Assembly (NCBI GenBank): GCA_001805465.1 | Contig: MHGH01000012.1 | Location: 48,370 to 55,318 of the forward strand | Length of the DNA: 6,949 nucleotides | Direction: 5' to 3' | DNA from: Omnitrophica WOR_2 bacterium RBG_13_41_10 | GTDB lineage: Bacteria; Omnitrophota; Gorgyraeia; Gygaellales; Profunditerraquicolaceae | Notes under the pieces: model-generated | Databases searched by the model: none | What the model was told of the DNA's origin: nothing | What the model saw: only the letters and a program-made list of their open reading frames with translations | Part shown: one piece after another, positions 5,885 to 6,949 of the stretch | Position numbering within the stretch: position 1 is the first letter of the stretch | How the letters are laid out: the number at the start of each line of letters is the position of its first letter | Position numbers and translations under genes: made by a program

Positions 5885-6859
5885 TTAGTGCTTTGAGGGG
5901 TAATAAAAAGCGATGTGGCCATTCTTTTTGACAACAGAAAGCCCTTGGGGAAGGTCAACAATGGAATTTACCGGCCGGTTTAAAATTAAGTCTTCTATTT
6001 CTTTGGTGTGCTGAAAAGTTATCCGGCGCATATTTCCTTTTTTGCGGGCAATCATCAAACGAAGCACAATCCTCTGAATAGCCGGATGCAATCTTATGAA
6101 TTGTTTTATATTAATTTTGCTGCCGGTATCTTTAATTATCCGTAAGGCGGATCTATTAAGATAATCGTAGTCGCTGGCGACAATTTGAGCCATATTACTT
6201 AAGATTTCTTTAATATTCTGATTGTATTCTTTTTCTAAGAAGGGTAATAATTTATTCCTGATTCTGTTTCGTAAATACAAATCTTGCTGATTAGATACAT
6301 CAAGGCGTGGTTTAATCCTTTTTTGCCTTAAAAAAGCCTCTATTTCTTTGCGCTTAGTTTCAATTAACGGACGAATAATCTGAAAATCCGCAATCTCTCT
6401 TTTGGGTAGAATCGCTGATAAACCGTATAGCCCAGAACCTCTTAAGATACGCATTAATACTGTCTCTGCCTGATCATCTAAATTATGGCCTAAAGCGATT
6501 TTATTAGCTTTATTGTCTTTAGCTACCTTGAATAAAAAACCTAATCGCGCATTTCGGGCAATCTCTTCAAGGGAGCCTCCAGCGGCAATCTCTCTAATAT
6601 TAATCCTTGCGCAAGTAACCGGTAAATTTAATCTCTGAGCTAAACCCTCGACAAATTTACGGTCTTCACTTGAGCCCTTACGTAACATATGGTCTAAATG
6701 CGCGATATGTAACTTAAGTTTTAAGTCTCGACGTAAGCTATTCAATACATAAACCAAGGCCACTGAGTCAGGGCCGCCGGAAACACCGATAATAATCTTA
6801 TCGCCTTTATTGATAAGTCTATAATTTTTGATAGTAGTTTTTACTTGTTTTTGGATCAT
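5885..6859 (-). CDS. tilS: tRNA(Ile)-lysidine synthase
   Basis: TilS attaches lysine to C34 of the CAU-anticodon tRNA-Ile using ATP, converting its decoding from AUG to AUA and its charging from Met to Ile; it is normally essential. The 324-aa protein has the N-terminal PP-loop ATPase domain with SGGPDS (27-32), HLDHMLR (54-60), LGHNLDDQAETVLMRILRGSG (123-143) and IRPLIETKRKEI (162-173), followed by the RNRIRNKLLPFLE segment (197-209) and a helical central domain to about 295. The C-terminal TilS_C tRNA-binding domain found in the E. coli enzyme (about 430 aa) is absent, so this is the short form, as in Aquifex. No Shine-Dalgarno sequence precedes the ATG. It is followed by the promoter and leader of ftsH; the tilS-ftsH pairing is common in bacteria, often with hpt between them, which is missing here. 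Confidence 0.96.
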   Translation of the reverse strand: MIQKQVKTTIKNYRLINKGDKIIIGVSGGPDSVALVYVLNSLRRDLKLKLHIAHLDHMLRKGSSEDRKFVEGLAQRLNLPVTCARINIREIAAGGSLEEIARNARLGFLFKVAKDNKANKIALGHNLDDQAETVLMRILRGSGLYGLSAILPKREIADFQIIRPLIETKRKEIEAFLRQKRIKPRLDVSNQQDLYLRNRIRNKLLPFLEKEYNQNIKEILSNMAQIVASDYDYLNRSALRIIKDTGSKINIKQFIRLHPAIQRIVLRLMIARKKGNMRRITFQHTKEIEDLILNRPVNSIVDLPQGLSVVKKNGHIAFYYPSKH

Positions 6860-6883
6860 AATAGAATTTAAAAGGGGGCGTTC

Positions 6884-6949
6884 CTATTTTCTGATGATAA
6901 TGACTTGGGAAAGATTGGTGTAATTTGCACTTCGCGTCGTGAGTTTGCG
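6884..6949 (-). CDS. Possible C-terminal tail of an unidentified upstream gene (partial)
   Basis: One minus-strand frame is open from the right window edge through 21 codons to a TAG at 6884-6886, ending NYTNLSQVIIIRK, 24 nt before the tilS ATG. The alternating polar and beta-branched residues could be a terminal beta strand. The position fits the dense same-strand gene series, but the fragment is too short to assign. A second frame is also open to the edge and ends at a TAA overlapping the tilS-proximal spacer, so this call is tentative. Confidence 0.35.
   Translation of the reverse strand, partial: RKLTTRSANYTNLSQVIIIRK

Overview
The window is bacterial, moderately AT-rich, and almost fully coding, with every supported gene on the minus strand. 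Read in the direction of transcription (high to low coordinates) the order is: the tail of an unidentified ORF, tilS, a roughly 195-bp leader region, then ftsH, folP, cdaA, a 44-codon membrane ORF, pdxJ, acpS and the N-terminal part of nnrD, which runs off the left edge. From ftsH onward, gaps are at most 13 nt and several genes overlap by 4, 8, 8 and 38 nt, so this looks like one seven-gene operon led by ftsH. A good sigma70-type promoter lies just downstream of tilS.

The content is core housekeeping: tRNA-Ile lysidine synthesis (TilS), membrane proteolysis (FtsH), folate synthesis (FolP), c-di-AMP signalling (CdaA), DXP-dependent vitamin B6 synthesis (PdxJ), acyl-carrier-protein activation (AcpS) and NAD(P)HX repair (NnrD). 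AcpS next to a YjeF-type repair enzyme, and PdxJ next to AcpS, are pairings known from many bacteria. The mixture, the long-form FolP and the heptanucleotide repeats suggest an uncultivated Gram-negative-type lineage. Candidatus Omnitrophota is my best guess, from memory and with low-to-moderate confidence.

The most unusual items are as follows. (1) A 44-aa single-pass membrane ORF sits directly after cdaA, overlapping its stop, where cdaR (YbbR) normally lies. It resembles only the N-terminal anchor of CdaR and has no YbbR domains. (2) Two unrelated 7-bp tandem repeats each lie inside a conserved enzyme gene (folP and nnrD), at places where the protein appears to carry a short extra loop. 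(3) The ftsH leader has mutually exclusive stem options and a small palindrome close to the predicted transcription start. (4) FolP carries an N-terminal domain of about 130 residues. No CRISPR array, insertion sequence, tRNA or rRNA was seen.
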